Notes: generated from the sequence alone by a model not told the origin. DNA of 64,000 bases from Saprospiraceae bacterium (GCA_022448945.1 JAKVCV010000020.1:22077-86076); one strand, 5' to 3'; counted from the first letter of the stretch, positions 19,915 to 28,737 are shown. Made by a program: numbers and translations.

Positions 19915-20397
19915 CAGTATTAATTTTTATTTTGTCTAAATAAGAATACTGCAAATGTAGGAAATTTCCACATACACTTATTTCATTGTCTATAAAATCT
20001 TTAAAAATCATGTTTTTTTTAGATAAAAATTAAAAATTATTTAACTGAAAAACTAAAAAAGGCAAAAAGCTAATTACAAATTTATAGTTGTAAATAAATT
20101 AAAGCTCTATAGCACCTCAGATCAAAATTGATTTTTTGCTTTTATTTTAAATAATTTTTCTTTCAAAATTCTTAAAAAAGAAGAAAATCCGTAAATTCGC
20201 ATTCGTGCTATAACTTTAATACTTTAATCATTCAGTTAAAAATACTAGCATTGAACTATTATTGTTAGATTTGATTAACATCAAAAATAATATAACTATA
20301 AGATAATATTAACATACTTTTTACGTTTCTGTTGTATACTATTATTACGTCCTTAATTGGAAAGATATTTTACTTCACATTTTACCAGGATTACAAG
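19915..20397. other. 483-base gene-free stretch between divergent genes
   Basis: Holds the candidate promoter of the FecA-like receptor and the leader of the DUF6089 gene. A frame of the latter extends to a TTG at 20332 but no signal peptide starts there. Nothing else recognised. Confidence 0.5.
19952..19959 (-). promoter_or_regulatory. Candidate -7 box for the FecA-like receptor
   Basis: Minus strand reads TACATTTG, a match to TAnnTTTG, 38 bases before the TTG start. A perfect 10-bp palindrome GGAAATTTCC abuts it (19960-19969) and could be an operator. Confidence 0.4.
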
Positions 20398-21369
20398 ATG
20401 CAAAAAACATTTATTTTATGGTGTTTAGCTATGCTTGGCACAGCAATAGGATTTTCTCAAAATGGATATAGGCCTGTATATCCACTTGAAATTGGAATTC
20501 AATTAGGGACCTCTCAGTTTCTAGGAGATTTAGGTGGCGCGGCAGGAATTGGTAAAGGCTTTATTATAGATACTGATTTCTCATCAGTTCGCCCTACATT
20601 CGGGATATTTGGTAGATATAATGTAGGCGGACATGTAGCTCTTCGTGCTGATATTAATTATTTACAACTTCATGGTGACGACAAACTTGCAGGAAATGGT
20701 GGCTTTAGTGCATCTGCACCTAGATTTCCTGGAATAGATGGAGCATGGTTTCGTTACTACAGAAATTTGAATTTCAAATCAGATGTATTTGACATGAACA
20801 TTGCTATAGAGGTTATTCCATATAACTTCGAATTAGGAGGAGGATACAAAAACTATAGTGTTATTTCACCATATGGGTTCATTGGCGTTGGTTTTTTTGC
20901 ATTCAATCCAAAAGGATTATATAATGGAACATGGATAGAACTAAAACCCCTTAGAACTGAAGGCCAAGGTCTTGTTGACGGGCGTGCTGAATATTCATTA
21001 GTGCAGTTAAATATTCCGCTAGGATTTGGTATAAAATGGGCTTATAATGACACATGGTCTGTTGCATTAGAAGTAAATCATAGAATGACTTTTACAGACT
21101 ATATTGATGATGTATCTACAGATTATGTTCTCGACCCGTCTGTATTTAATCAATTAGGTCCTGCTGAAGCACAATTAGCTAAAGCTTTGGCCCATCGTTC
21201 TGGTGAACAAGATCCTGGCGGGGTTAATTCTGAAGTAACTGCTCCAGGTACACAACGAGGAGACCCAAAAGACAATGATGCTTATTATACTGTAACAATT
21301 CGCTTTAGCTACTATCTTGATGTTGAAAACATGGGCGGCGGCAAACGATATGGATGTCCTGTATGGTAA
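20398..21369 (+). CDS. DUF6089-type outer-membrane protein
   Basis: 323 residues from the ATG at 20398, which begins a good signal peptide (MQKTFILWCLAMLGTAIGFSQ). The mature protein opens with LEIGIQLGTSQFLGDLGG, a phrase typical of Bacteroidota DUF6089 barrel-like proteins, and ends with aromatic strands (YYTVTIRFSYYLDV). A PolyA/Gly-rich outer loop region lies about 260-305. Known members are small outer-membrane barrels with no defined function; some are linked with gliding or secretion gene sets, which are absent here. A strong terminator follows. Confidence 0.82.
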   Translation: MQKTFILWCLAMLGTAIGFSQNGYRPVYPLEIGIQLGTSQFLGDLGGAAGIGKGFIIDTDFSSVRPTFGIFGRYNVGGHVALRADINYLQLHGDDKLAGNGGFSASAPRFPGIDGAWFRYYRNLNFKSDVFDMNIAIEVIPYNFELGGGYKNYSVISPYGFIGVGFFAFNPKGLYNGTWIELKPLRTEGQGLVDGRAEYSLVQLNIPLGFGIKWAYNDTWSVALEVNHRMTFTDYIDDVSTDYVLDPSVFNQLGPAEAQLAKALAHRSGEQDPGGVNSEVTAPGTQRGDPKDNDAYYTVTIRFSYYLDVENMGGGKRYGCPVW

Positions 21370-21385
21370 AACCAATCCAACAAAA

Positions 21386-21425
21386 AAAAAGGAATTGATG
21401 TTTAAATATCAATTCCTTTTTTTTT
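21386..21425. terminator. Strong intrinsic terminator after the DUF6089 gene
   Basis: Perfect stem AAGGAATTGAT / ATCAATTCCTT (21389-21399 and 21408-21418) with an 8-base loop, A-run before and a run of T after. Works on plus and could work on minus. Confidence 0.88.
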
Positions 21426-21564
21426 GTTCCAGCTTAAGCATTAACTATAAATTATAAAAAAAATACAAACCTAAATGTTTGTGCAGGTCTATTTAACAAT
21501 CATTTAAACTGTATTTTATACAATTAATTTGGTATTCTTTTTTATTTTTAAAGACAAAAAGGAG

Positions 21565-21598
21565 AAAGCGATTCGGAGAGGCATTTCCGAATCGCTTT
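21565..21598. repeat. Perfect 13-bp hairpin (first of a tandem pair)
   Basis: AAAGCGATTCGGA at 21565-21577 and its reverse complement at 21586-21598, loop of 8 bases. It is GC-richer than its surroundings and stands just before a second perfect hairpin. No T-run follows on plus; on minus a weak T/C run follows. It lies between two plus-strand genes, in the leader of the NlpC/P60 gene. Confidence 0.8.
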
Positions 21599-21603
21599 GC
21601 ATA

Positions 21604-21628
21604 CAATACGAAATGAGAGTTCGTATTG
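21604..21628. repeat. Perfect 9-bp hairpin (second of a tandem pair)
   Basis: CAATACGAA at 21604-21612 and TTCGTATTG at 21620-21628 with a 7-base loop, starting 5 bases after the first hairpin. It ends 56 bases before the ATG of the NlpC/P60 gene. Confidence 0.75.
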
Positions 21629-21684
21629 CTTAATAACCCTTTTAACTAACCTAATAAAAACTTACTTACTTTAATACTACAATC

Positions 21685-22236
21685 ATGCCAAAAAATCAAA
21701 AAATTAATTTTATCTCGAATTATTTAAAAAAAACTGTTTTTTTTCCACTGATTTTATTGCTATTTATTACCTCTTGCTCCCCTATTAGAACTTCTACTAG
21801 TTCTAGTTTTAAGAAGAAAAATTCAGCTGAAATAAGCTTAAGAAATAAACTTATTAAGGAGGCCGAAAAACACAAAGGAATAAAATATAAATACGGGGGA
21901 AAAGACCCCCAAGGCTTTGATTGTTCGGGTTTTACATATTATGTTTGCTCCAAAAACAACATCAAATTATCCCGGACGTCTGCCTATCAATCCAAGGAAG
22001 GAAATGAAGTTTCTTTAACCAAAGCTAAAGCAGGAGATTTATTGTTTTTTGGCAGACATGGGCGTAGTGGAAAGATACAACATGTCGGGATGGTAATAAA
22101 AAATAATTCTGAAGGATTATTCATGATTCACAGTAGTAGTTCTCGTGGAATTTGTGTAGATAATGTACTTTTTTCCAAATATTGGAAACCTAAACTGCTT
22201 TTTGCACGTAATATCATCGGCTTAAAGGAAAAATAA
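21685..22236 (+). CDS. NlpC/P60 cell-wall peptidase lipoprotein
   Basis: 183 residues with a lipoprotein signal and Cys31 (ITSC). The NlpC/P60 domain (about 55-180) has the complete catalytic set: Cys80 in FDCSGF, His133 in IQHVGM and His149 in IHSSS. These enzymes cut gamma-D-Glu-diamino acid bonds or similar links in peptidoglycan stem peptides. The length is typical of the short Spr/NlpC type. Its last 36 codons lie in the first of two near-identical 135-base units; the second unit repeats the end of the gene outside the frame. Confidence 0.92.
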   Translation: MPKNQKINFISNYLKKTVFFPLILLLFITSCSPIRTSTSSSFKKKNSAEISLRNKLIKEAEKHKGIKYKYGGKDPQGFDCSGFTYYVCSKNNIKLSRTSAYQSKEGNEVSLTKAKAGDLLFFGRHGRSGKIQHVGMVIKNNSEGLFMIHSSSSRGICVDNVLFSKYWKPKLLFARNIIGLKEK

Positions 22237-22262
22237 TTTGAATATATACGTCTTTTGAAGCC
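22128..22262 (+). repeat. 135-bp direct repeat, copy 1 (in the gene's 3' end)
   Basis: Matches 22264-22398 at 131 of 135 positions by my alignment, with one base between copies. It covers the last 36 codons, the stop at 22234-22236 and 26 bases downstream. Confidence 0.92.
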
Positions 22263-22263
22263 C

Positions 22264-22398
22264 TCACAGTAGTAATTCTCGTGGAATTTGTGTAGATAAT
22301 ATACTTTTTTCCAAATATTGGAAACCTAAAATACTTTTTGCACGTAATATCATCGGCTTAAAGGAAAAATAATTTGAATATATACGTCTTTTGAAGCC
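22264..22398 (+). pseudogene. 135-bp direct repeat, copy 2: detached 3' end of an NlpC/P60 gene
   Basis: Read in its own frame this copy encodes the end of an NlpC/P60 protein: HSSNSRGICVDN, ILFSKYW and so on to a stop. It differs from copy 1 at four bases, giving Ser to Asn, Val to Ile and Leu to Ile (CTG to ATA), all conservative. There is no start or catalytic core, so it cannot be functional. The conservative changes suggest a remnant of a paralogue rather than a very fresh duplication. Confidence 0.75.
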
Positions 22399-22440
22399 AT
22401 TTTAAATGTCTCATTATGACATAAATTTTTTAATCATAAT

Positions 22441-23457
22441 ATGTATTTCGATTTTATCTTTTATTCTATCTTATTGATCAGTTCCATTGGAAGTTATAAA
22501 ATCATTATTTCCTCCCCAGCACAAAATTGGCTTTTGAAAATTTCAAAATGTTCTATTATACTTTTATGTATCTCATTATGGCTCTGGCAAATACTTTTAT
22601 GGACTTGGCCAAAGGGTAATAGAATTGAAGAAGCTATACACCTGCCTCGTCATCTTTGGACATTAAGTAATAAAGAGATCATTAAAAATATAAGTAATGA
22701 AAAACATTTCTATGGTGAACACCCAAAGCAATATTTTATGTATTACCCAGCTACTTCAGAAAGCAAAAAAAATACTGTAATATTTTTTATTCATGGAGGT
22801 GGTTGGTGTTTTGGGAGCCCTTATGAACACAGGTTTTTAGCAAAACTATTACAGCAACAAGGATATACATTGATCTTCCCTGCATATAGATTAACACCGG
22901 AATTTTCTTATCCTGATATTAAGGAAGATATTAACAATGCATTTATAAATAGTATTAATTTTTTAAAGCAAAAAGGAATTCAAGATCCTAAACTTATTAT
23001 AGGAGGGACTTCAGCTGGAGCAAATCTTGCCAATTTATTGGCTTTTGATGAAAAAAGATGGGATAGCCTTTACGTAGACAGGAAATGCCTTTATGGTGTT
23101 TTCAGTATTGCCGGAGTATTGAGTCTGGACGACCTTGGTTACAGTTATACACTTACTAATTATACTGGCCCTATCAATAGTAAACAATATCTACTTGCTA
23201 ACCCTATAAATTATATTAATGAAAAAGACAGTTTCCCATTCCTTTGTTTGCATGGTGATAGTGATGGTTTAGCTCCATATAAAAATGCTACATCTTTCTG
23301 CACTAAATTAAAAAATAAATCATCAGTTATATTAGATTTTCATACCTTTAAAAACTGTTCTCACATTGACCTAGGATCAAGTTGGTACTACGATGAAAAG
23401 GATAATTTTGGACAAGACACAATTCTTATCAATTGGTTAAAAAAAATCTCAAACTAA
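22441..23457 (+). CDS. Membrane-anchored HSL-type alpha/beta esterase
   Basis: 338 residues. Two hydrophobic segments (about 5-24 and 36-55) anchor an alpha/beta hydrolase domain (about 95-338). The HGGGW oxyanion motif is at 118-122, the nucleophile Ser191 in GGTSAGAN, Asp275 in HGDSDG and His308 in CSHID, so the triad is complete. The HGGG plus GTSAG pattern is that of the hormone-sensitive-lipase/carboxylesterase family acting on short acyl esters. Substrate unknown. The Cys-rich gene begins 55 bases downstream on the same strand, so it might belong to the same transcript. Confidence 0.88.
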   Translation: MYFDFIFYSILLISSIGSYKIIISSPAQNWLLKISKCSIILLCISLWLWQILLWTWPKGNRIEEAIHLPRHLWTLSNKEIIKNISNEKHFYGEHPKQYFMYYPATSESKKNTVIFFIHGGGWCFGSPYEHRFLAKLLQQQGYTLIFPAYRLTPEFSYPDIKEDINNAFINSINFLKQKGIQDPKLIIGGTSAGANLANLLAFDEKRWDSLYVDRKCLYGVFSIAGVLSLDDLGYSYTLTNYTGPINSKQYLLANPINYINEKDSFPFLCLHGDSDGLAPYKNATSFCTKLKNKSSVILDFHTFKNCSHIDLGSSWYYDEKDNFGQDTILINWLKKISN

Positions 23458-23512
23458 GAAGTTGCCCTTTGGTTTTTGCATTAAAGAGGTTTTTGGAGTA
23501 CCTTTGTATATA

Positions 23513-24031
23513 ATGATTAGCAAGCGACATAGGATAACGGCTGTTTTTTTAGCTTTTTTAGTACTCTTTAGTTCTACCGGATTGGGCATGAACTCAGGAT
23601 TATGCTGTTGTACTGGGAAAGTATGTAAAGTAACCCCGAAAGGAAAAAATAAACTTGATTGTTGTAAAACAAAACAATTGAAAACAACATTTAAGAAAAA
23701 CAGCAAACGGTATTGTTGCTCCAAAAATGAGATTCAAAGGGGTGCTAATAAAAAAAATGATAATAACAATCATACTTTAAGAATCAACAATCATTGCTGC
23801 TCATCAAGCTGTAAAACTGTCAAAAATAATATTACCCCTAACTTCATAAACACAAAAGAAAACACTTCCCCTGTTTTGTTTAATCCCATCTGCTTTAAAA
23901 AAGCAATTAATTATTCAAAAGGCATTGCCTTTTTTAATAATACGAAAGTATTTATCGGCGTTCCCAATAATAGACCGCTCAAATACTATGATCATGCATT
24001 ATTACATTGGTTTCAAACATATCGTTGCTAG
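23513..24031 (+). CDS. Exported Cys-rich protein preceding a metal-type TBDT
   Basis: 172 residues from the ATG at 23513 (the open frame extends to a TTG at 23462, but the signal peptide starts at this ATG: RITAVFLAFLVLFSSTG). The mature part contains repeated Cys clusters: CCC, C, CC, C, CC, CC, SCK, all within about 90 residues, in a Lys/Asn-rich background. It resembles the HYC_CC_PP type small exported proteins that sit beside copper-type TBDTs in Bacteroidota; I cannot confirm membership by eye. The gene is 76 bases upstream of the TBDT-HMA gene and probably co-expressed. Likely periplasmic metal handling. Confidence 0.8.
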   Translation: MISKRHRITAVFLAFLVLFSSTGLGMNSGLCCCTGKVCKVTPKGKNKLDCCKTKQLKTTFKKNSKRYCCSKNEIQRGANKKNDNNNHTLRINNHCCSSSCKTVKNNITPNFINTKENTSPVLFNPICFKKAINYSKGIAFFNNTKVFIGVPNNRPLKYYDHALLHWFQTYRC

Positions 24032-24107
24032 TATCATACTCTTTCTGACCTCATATCTTGGATATGAACCCTAAGAAATATATTACATTAGCAAATAATG
24101 CAAAATC

Positions 24108-26840
24108 ATGAGATATACACTTGAATTTAGTGGATCAAGAAAAGAAAAGTATATACTTCCACGCGTTTTCATTAAAAAAACATTACTAACTTTTTTAGTA
24201 TTCCTCCTGCCGTTAACAATAATAGCTCAAGATGACCCTATGACTTTTTCGGGAATGATTGTTAATGAAGAAAATGAAATATTGATAGGAGCAACAGTAA
24301 ATTGGCAAGACACAACTATTGGAGCAGTTACTAATCTCGAAGGATGGTTCACCATTCAAAGAATGGACAGTATAAACCCATATATACTCGAAATAAGGTA
24401 TGTGGGATATGAAACCGTAGAAGTTGAAATTCTTCCTAATGAAAATAGGTTACGTCTAATTGTTGAAGAAAACTCGACAATTGATGATATCATTGTGGAA
24501 TCAAGGCAAAGAGATAACTTTACGTCTACATTAGACCCTATAAATGTTGAAAGTATTGGTGCAGGTGAACTACGCAGAGCAGCTTGCTGTAATCTTTCTG
24601 AAAGTTTTGAAAACAATGCAACTGTAAACGTACAATATACTGATGCAATAACAGGAGCAAAAGAAATTGAACTGCTTGGTCTAAAAGGCACTTACACACA
24701 AATGATGATTGAAAACAGACCTTCATTCAATAGGTTAGGAAGGGCCTTCGGCCTTGAATATATACCTGGAACATTTATTCAGGGTATTCAAATATCTAAA
24801 GGAGCAAGTAGTGTAAAAAAGGGTGTTCAAGGGATTACTGGACAAATAAATACTGAACTTATTTCTCCACATAAGGCACCTTTAATTTTCCTTAATTTAT
24901 TTGGGAATTATACAGGGCGTGTTGAATTAAATGCTCAATTCAATTATCGTATTAGTCAGAAATGGAGTACAGGCTTGCTTATGCATGGCAACTATTTTGG
25001 CACAGAAATAGATCAAAATAAAGATTCTTTTCTTGACATTCCAAAGAAAAAACAAGCTAATGGTATATCTCGTTTAATATATAATGGGGAAAATTTATAC
25101 TGTGAAATAAACATCCAGGGTATATATGATAGTAGAAATGGGGGTCAAACTTTAGGGCTATTTAAAAAACAATTTGACAGTACAACAACACGTTTATATC
25201 AAGTTAATAATGAAATTCGAAGAATAGGTGTATTTGGTAAATTAGGCTATTTTGGATTTAATAATCCTAAACAGAGTATAGCACTAGTATATGATGCCAA
25301 TATACATGAACACAATTCATATTTTGGTGATAGATTATATAACGGTTTACAAAAACGGCTTTATGCAAACTTTATTTTTCAGACAAATTTAATAAACAAT
25401 GATCACAATCTAAGTACAGGCCTAGCCTATGATCTGTTAGATTTTGAAGAACAATTTATGGATATTAATAATGACCGAACAGAACATCTAGCATCTGTAT
25501 TTGCAGAATATGATTTCATAAAAAAAATAAACAAAGAAGTTGGGTCAGCTTTTGGTTGTATTTTAGGTATCCGAGCAGACCTAATACATACACAAAATTT
25601 TACAGTCATCTACCCTTCTCCTCGATTAAATATAAAATATAACTTCACAGATGATATTGTACTACGTGCATCTGTAGGACGTGGAGTGCGTAATCCAAAC
25701 CTATTTATTGAAAACATAAAATATATGCCCAGCTTCCGGACATTTGATATTCAAGAGACAATTTTACCCGAAGTAGCATGGAATTATGGTTTAAATTTTG
25801 TCTGGAATTTTAAAATCAGCCCTAAGCTTAATGGCAACTTAAATATTGATATATACAGAACTGATTTTGAGAATCAACTAATTGCTGACATCGATTCTGA
25901 TCCTACATACAGCACAATACAATTTTATAATCTTAGTGGACAATCTTTCGCGAACAGTATCTTGATAAGTTATACCCAAGACATATTCAAGGGTTTCGAA
26001 ACAAGATTAGCATATAAATTTAATGATGTGAGAATGACATTTGGTAATATTTTACATCAAATGCCCCTGATGCCTCAACACAGAGCGCTTTTACATATGA
26101 ATTATACAACTCCTAAAAAAGATTGGGAATTTAATGTTACATTAAACATTGTAGGGCCACAAAGACTTCCACACTTACATCCTCCGTATGGGCCTAACTT
26201 ACCTGAGTATAGGTTAATCAGTGACTATTCTCCGAGCTACCTTATGTTAAGTGCACATATCAATAAATTTTTCAAAGGTGGCTGGCAAATATATATTGGT
26301 GGTGAGAATCTCACAAATTACACACAAGAACAACCAATATTGGGTTTTCAAGATCCATTTAGCAGTTCAACTACAGTTACATATGCTAATTTTGATGCTT
26401 CATCTGTTTATGCACCAGTTTTTGGAATACAAATATATGCAGGCATAAAATATACTTTCAAAGGGAAAGAACGGTTTACTCCTGTAAATACGTGTATTTC
26501 AACTCCTAAAGTATCATCAATAGAGAATAAAACAAATAAGGCAGATAATTTTGTGATGGAAAATACACAGAGTAGGATAAAAATTAAAACCTCCTCTCAA
26601 TGTGGGATGTGTGAAACAACACTAAAACAGGCGTTAATGAAAAAAGATGGTATTAGTCATGTTGAATTAAATAAGGAGACTCAAATATTGGATATCATAT
26701 ATATAAAAGCTAAAATAGATGTTCCAAAAATTAAAAAAGCAATTGCAAAAACAGGATATGATGCTGATGATTTAAAGGCTAATAAAACAGCTTACAATAA
26801 ATTAGACAATTGTTGTAAGAAGCCTGAAGATCGCAAATAA
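24108..26840 (+). CDS. TonB-dependent receptor fused to a C-terminal HMA metal-binding domain
   Basis: 910 residues. A hydrophobic signal segment lies at about 24-41, a carboxypeptidase-like domain about 43-125, and the plug about 145-255 with Cys160-Cys161 in RAACCNLSESFE, a pattern I associate with the CNL-type TBDTs of Bacteroidota that accompany HMA proteins. The barrel runs to about residue 785 (YAGIKYTFKG). After a linker, residues 822-890 form an HMA fold with the metal motif Cys832-Gly-Met-Cys835; Cys902-Cys903 follow near the end. No stop, frameshift or second signal peptide separates the parts. It presumably takes up a copper-like metal across the outer membrane and passes it to its own periplasmic HMA domain. 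Metal identity is inference. Confidence 0.9.
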   Translation: MRYTLEFSGSRKEKYILPRVFIKKTLLTFLVFLLPLTIIAQDDPMTFSGMIVNEENEILIGATVNWQDTTIGAVTNLEGWFTIQRMDSINPYILEIRYVGYETVEVEILPNENRLRLIVEENSTIDDIIVESRQRDNFTSTLDPINVESIGAGELRRAACCNLSESFENNATVNVQYTDAITGAKEIELLGLKGTYTQMMIENRPSFNRLGRAFGLEYIPGTFIQGIQISKGASSVKKGVQGITGQINTELISPHKAPLIFLNLFGNYTGRVELNAQFNYRISQKWSTGLLMHGNYFGTEIDQNKDSFLDIPKKKQANGISRLIYNGENLYCEINIQGIYDSRNGGQTLGLFKKQFDSTTTRLYQVNNEIRRIGVFGKLGYFGFNNPKQSIALVYDANIHEHNSYFGDRLYNGLQKRLYANFIFQTNLINNDHNLSTGLAYDLLDFEEQFMDINNDRTEHLASVFAEYDFIKKINKEVGSAFGCILGIRADLIHTQNFTVIYPSPRLNIKYNFTDDIVLRASVGRGVRNPNLFIENIKYMPSFRTFDIQETILPEVAWNYGLNFVWNFKISPKLNGNLNIDIYRTDFENQLIADIDSDPTYSTIQFYNLSGQSFANSILISYTQDIFKGFETRLAYKFNDVRMTFGNILHQMPLMPQHRALLHMNYTTPKKDWEFNVTLNIVGPQRLPHLHPPYGPNLPEYRLISDYSPSYLMLSAHINKFFKGGWQIYIGGENLTNYTQEQPILGFQDPFSSSTTVTYANFDASSVYAPVFGIQIYAGIKYTFKGKERFTPVNTCISTPKVSSIENKTNKADNFVMENTQSRIKIKTSSQCGMCETTLKQALMKKDGISHVELNKETQILDIIYIKAKIDVPKIKKAIAKTGYDADDLKANKTAYNKLDNCCKKPEDRK

Positions 26841-26908
26841 TGTCAATTGAATTTATTAAAATTCATTCTATAAATAAATATCCAAAACTACGATTGATAT
26901 ATTAAAAA

Positions 26909-26937
26909 ATGGCATTCAACTTAATGTTGAATGCCAT
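26909..26937. terminator. Bidirectional terminator between TBDT-HMA and OmpA-domain genes
   Basis: Perfect 12-bp stem ATGGCATTCAAC / GTTGAATGCCAT with a 5-base loop, A-run before and after, hence T-run on each strand. It lies between convergent genes. Confidence 0.88.
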
Positions 26938-26965
26938 AAAAAAATTTTTGTTTATACTATTGAGA

Positions 26966-28627
26966 CTATTTACATTTTGTGAATTCTGCCTCTTTAAAAT
27001 CCTGAACTTTCTTGAACTTCACTCTTCTCATCACATACATATTGCGTTTCTTTTTGAATTTCAATTCAGATATTTTAGCCTCCTGATATAGTTTAAATTT
27101 CTTTTTGGTAGAATTTTGAACGTATACTACCAAGTCTCCAACATTATCACAATTAAAAATAGAATACTCTTTAACTCTAGTCTTACCATTGCGTTCAGCA
27201 TTAGGAGCATTGTATACTTCATTGGTTGATTTATTACCAATAAGAACTCTTGATTCTTTTAGCAAACGCACCTTTAACAACCATTTTTGCTCTGCTTTTG
27301 GTTTCTCTTTATCATTATCCCATTCTCCTAATTTATACAAACCAGATGAATGAACATCGTATACAATATATTCACAATTAACAGGTCCAAGACAATCAAC
27401 TGGTTTTGCAATTTCATCTTTATAGACTGGATACCCACTAGTGTGTCCTTTACCTACTAAAACTACAGGGTCTTTTAAATCCTCAACAGAAGATCTTAAC
27501 ACATATAAACGTGTAGTTTTATCAGCTGGTGTTGCATCTGATTTTACAAATATATTTTTCTTGTCATTCATTTTATGTCTGTTTGGGAACCAGTCATCTG
27601 TAGTAATTCCATAACCAAATTGCTCACAAACATCAAGATCTTCATCTTTATTATTATCATCAACTACAGTAACACCGTTTAAGTCTGCATAAGTACCCTC
27701 TGCAAATTTACAAGTAGTTTTTTCTGCGCTATAACGAACATCTGAAGCCGTAAGGTCAGGATTTTCTTCTCCTGAAAAGGGATCAGGATTACAATCTTCC
27801 TCACATTTTCTCTGCTTAGCACAAGCACAATACCCACTATTCATCCAATCGAAATCATAGGTCTTACAGTCAGCACCATCACTTAAAGTACAAGATTTAC
27901 CCGTATTCTTCCAAACTATTGTGCCTCCTTGATCTTGTCCCTCATAAAATGTGTAGCCTCCTTTATCTTCATTTACTAAAGGCAATTTAATTTTCACACT
28001 TTTTTTAGCTGTCAAATCAGAACCTTCAAAGGAAGCCTTAAAGAATACTACAGAGTTGAAATATAATTTACGTCCTTCACTGTCATTAATTGAAAGATTA
28101 TTTGAACTCATTGCTTCTGCAGTACTAAAATGATCGAGTTCGAAACTAGAATTTTTGGTCTTTGTAGGCTTATAAGTTCTTCTTTCTACAAAAACTTCTG
28201 CACAATCTTTTGTTATAACTGTATCCTGATCATCATCTTCAAGATAGAACAAAACATGTACACGACGGTTTGGATCTCTTTTATCGTATTTTTGCTCTTT
28301 TTCACCGTAGAAAAACAATTCTGATTTTTCTTCATATTCACCCAGAGTTTTAACAAACTCAAAAGCCGCATTAGCCCTTTTTTCAGAAAGACCCATGTTG
28401 TAATTGTCAGAACCTAAATCACATGTATGCCCAGTAACGCGAATCTTTAAAATTCTTTCTTTGTATTTTTCAAAATAAGCAGTGATGGAATCTGTACTTT
28501 CCTGAACTAAGATGGCCCTATCTAGTTTGAAGAAAACTTCCATACTATCTTTGATTTCTTCCTCTTGACTAAAGGATATAGTTGCACAAAAAAGCAAAAG
28601 AAAACAGCCAATAAATAACTTCTTCAT
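26966..28627 (-). CDS. OmpA-domain protein with a long unassigned C-terminal region
   Basis: 553 residues. Signal peptide 1-20; OmpA-like peptidoglycan-binding domain about 25-130: RVTGHTCDLGSDNYNMGLSEKRA contains the binding Asp and Arg, and NRRVHVLFY closes it. The domain is at the N-terminus rather than the usual C-terminus. Residues 130-553 are unassigned, with a Cys-rich stretch (CACAKQRKCEEDC near residues 265-280), several aspartate-rich turns and a strand-rich end. Probably periplasmic or outer-membrane linked to peptidoglycan. A candidate -7 box lies at 28730-28737. Function unknown. Confidence 0.85.
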   Translation of the reverse strand: MKKLFIGCFLLLFCATISFSQEEEIKDSMEVFFKLDRAILVQESTDSITAYFEKYKERILKIRVTGHTCDLGSDNYNMGLSEKRANAAFEFVKTLGEYEEKSELFFYGEKEQKYDKRDPNRRVHVLFYLEDDDQDTVITKDCAEVFVERRTYKPTKTKNSSFELDHFSTAEAMSSNNLSINDSEGRKLYFNSVVFFKASFEGSDLTAKKSVKIKLPLVNEDKGGYTFYEGQDQGGTIVWKNTGKSCTLSDGADCKTYDFDWMNSGYCACAKQRKCEEDCNPDPFSGEENPDLTASDVRYSAEKTTCKFAEGTYADLNGVTVVDDNNKDEDLDVCEQFGYGITTDDWFPNRHKMNDKKNIFVKSDATPADKTTRLYVLRSSVEDLKDPVVLVGKGHTSGYPVYKDEIAKPVDCLGPVNCEYIVYDVHSSGLYKLGEWDNDKEKPKAEQKWLLKVRLLKESRVLIGNKSTNEVYNAPNAERNGKTRVKEYSIFNCDNVGDLVVYVQNSTKKKFKLYQEAKISELKFKKKRNMYVMRRVKFKKVQDFKEAEFTKCK

Positions 28628-28729
28628 TGTATTGATTTTTTTATTATTAGATAATTTTGTGGTTTATTAAAAAAATTAGACATCTGTTTCATTACCAATA
28701 TTTCAGTACTACATTTGTCATATAATTAG

Positions 28730-28737
28730 CAAAAGTA
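28730..28737 (-). promoter_or_regulatory. Candidate -7 box for the OmpA-domain gene
   Basis: Minus strand reads TACTTTTG, a match to TAnnTTTG. It would give a leader of about 95 bases. No clear -33 TTTG. Confidence 0.33.

Larger units (their letters stand above)
21370..21684. other. 315-base gene-free stretch rich in hairpins
   Basis: Holds the terminator at 21386-21425 and the two tandem hairpins at 21565-21628. No reading frame of note. A TTTG-containing AT-rich stretch between 21470 and 21545 could hold the promoter of the next gene. Confidence 0.5.
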
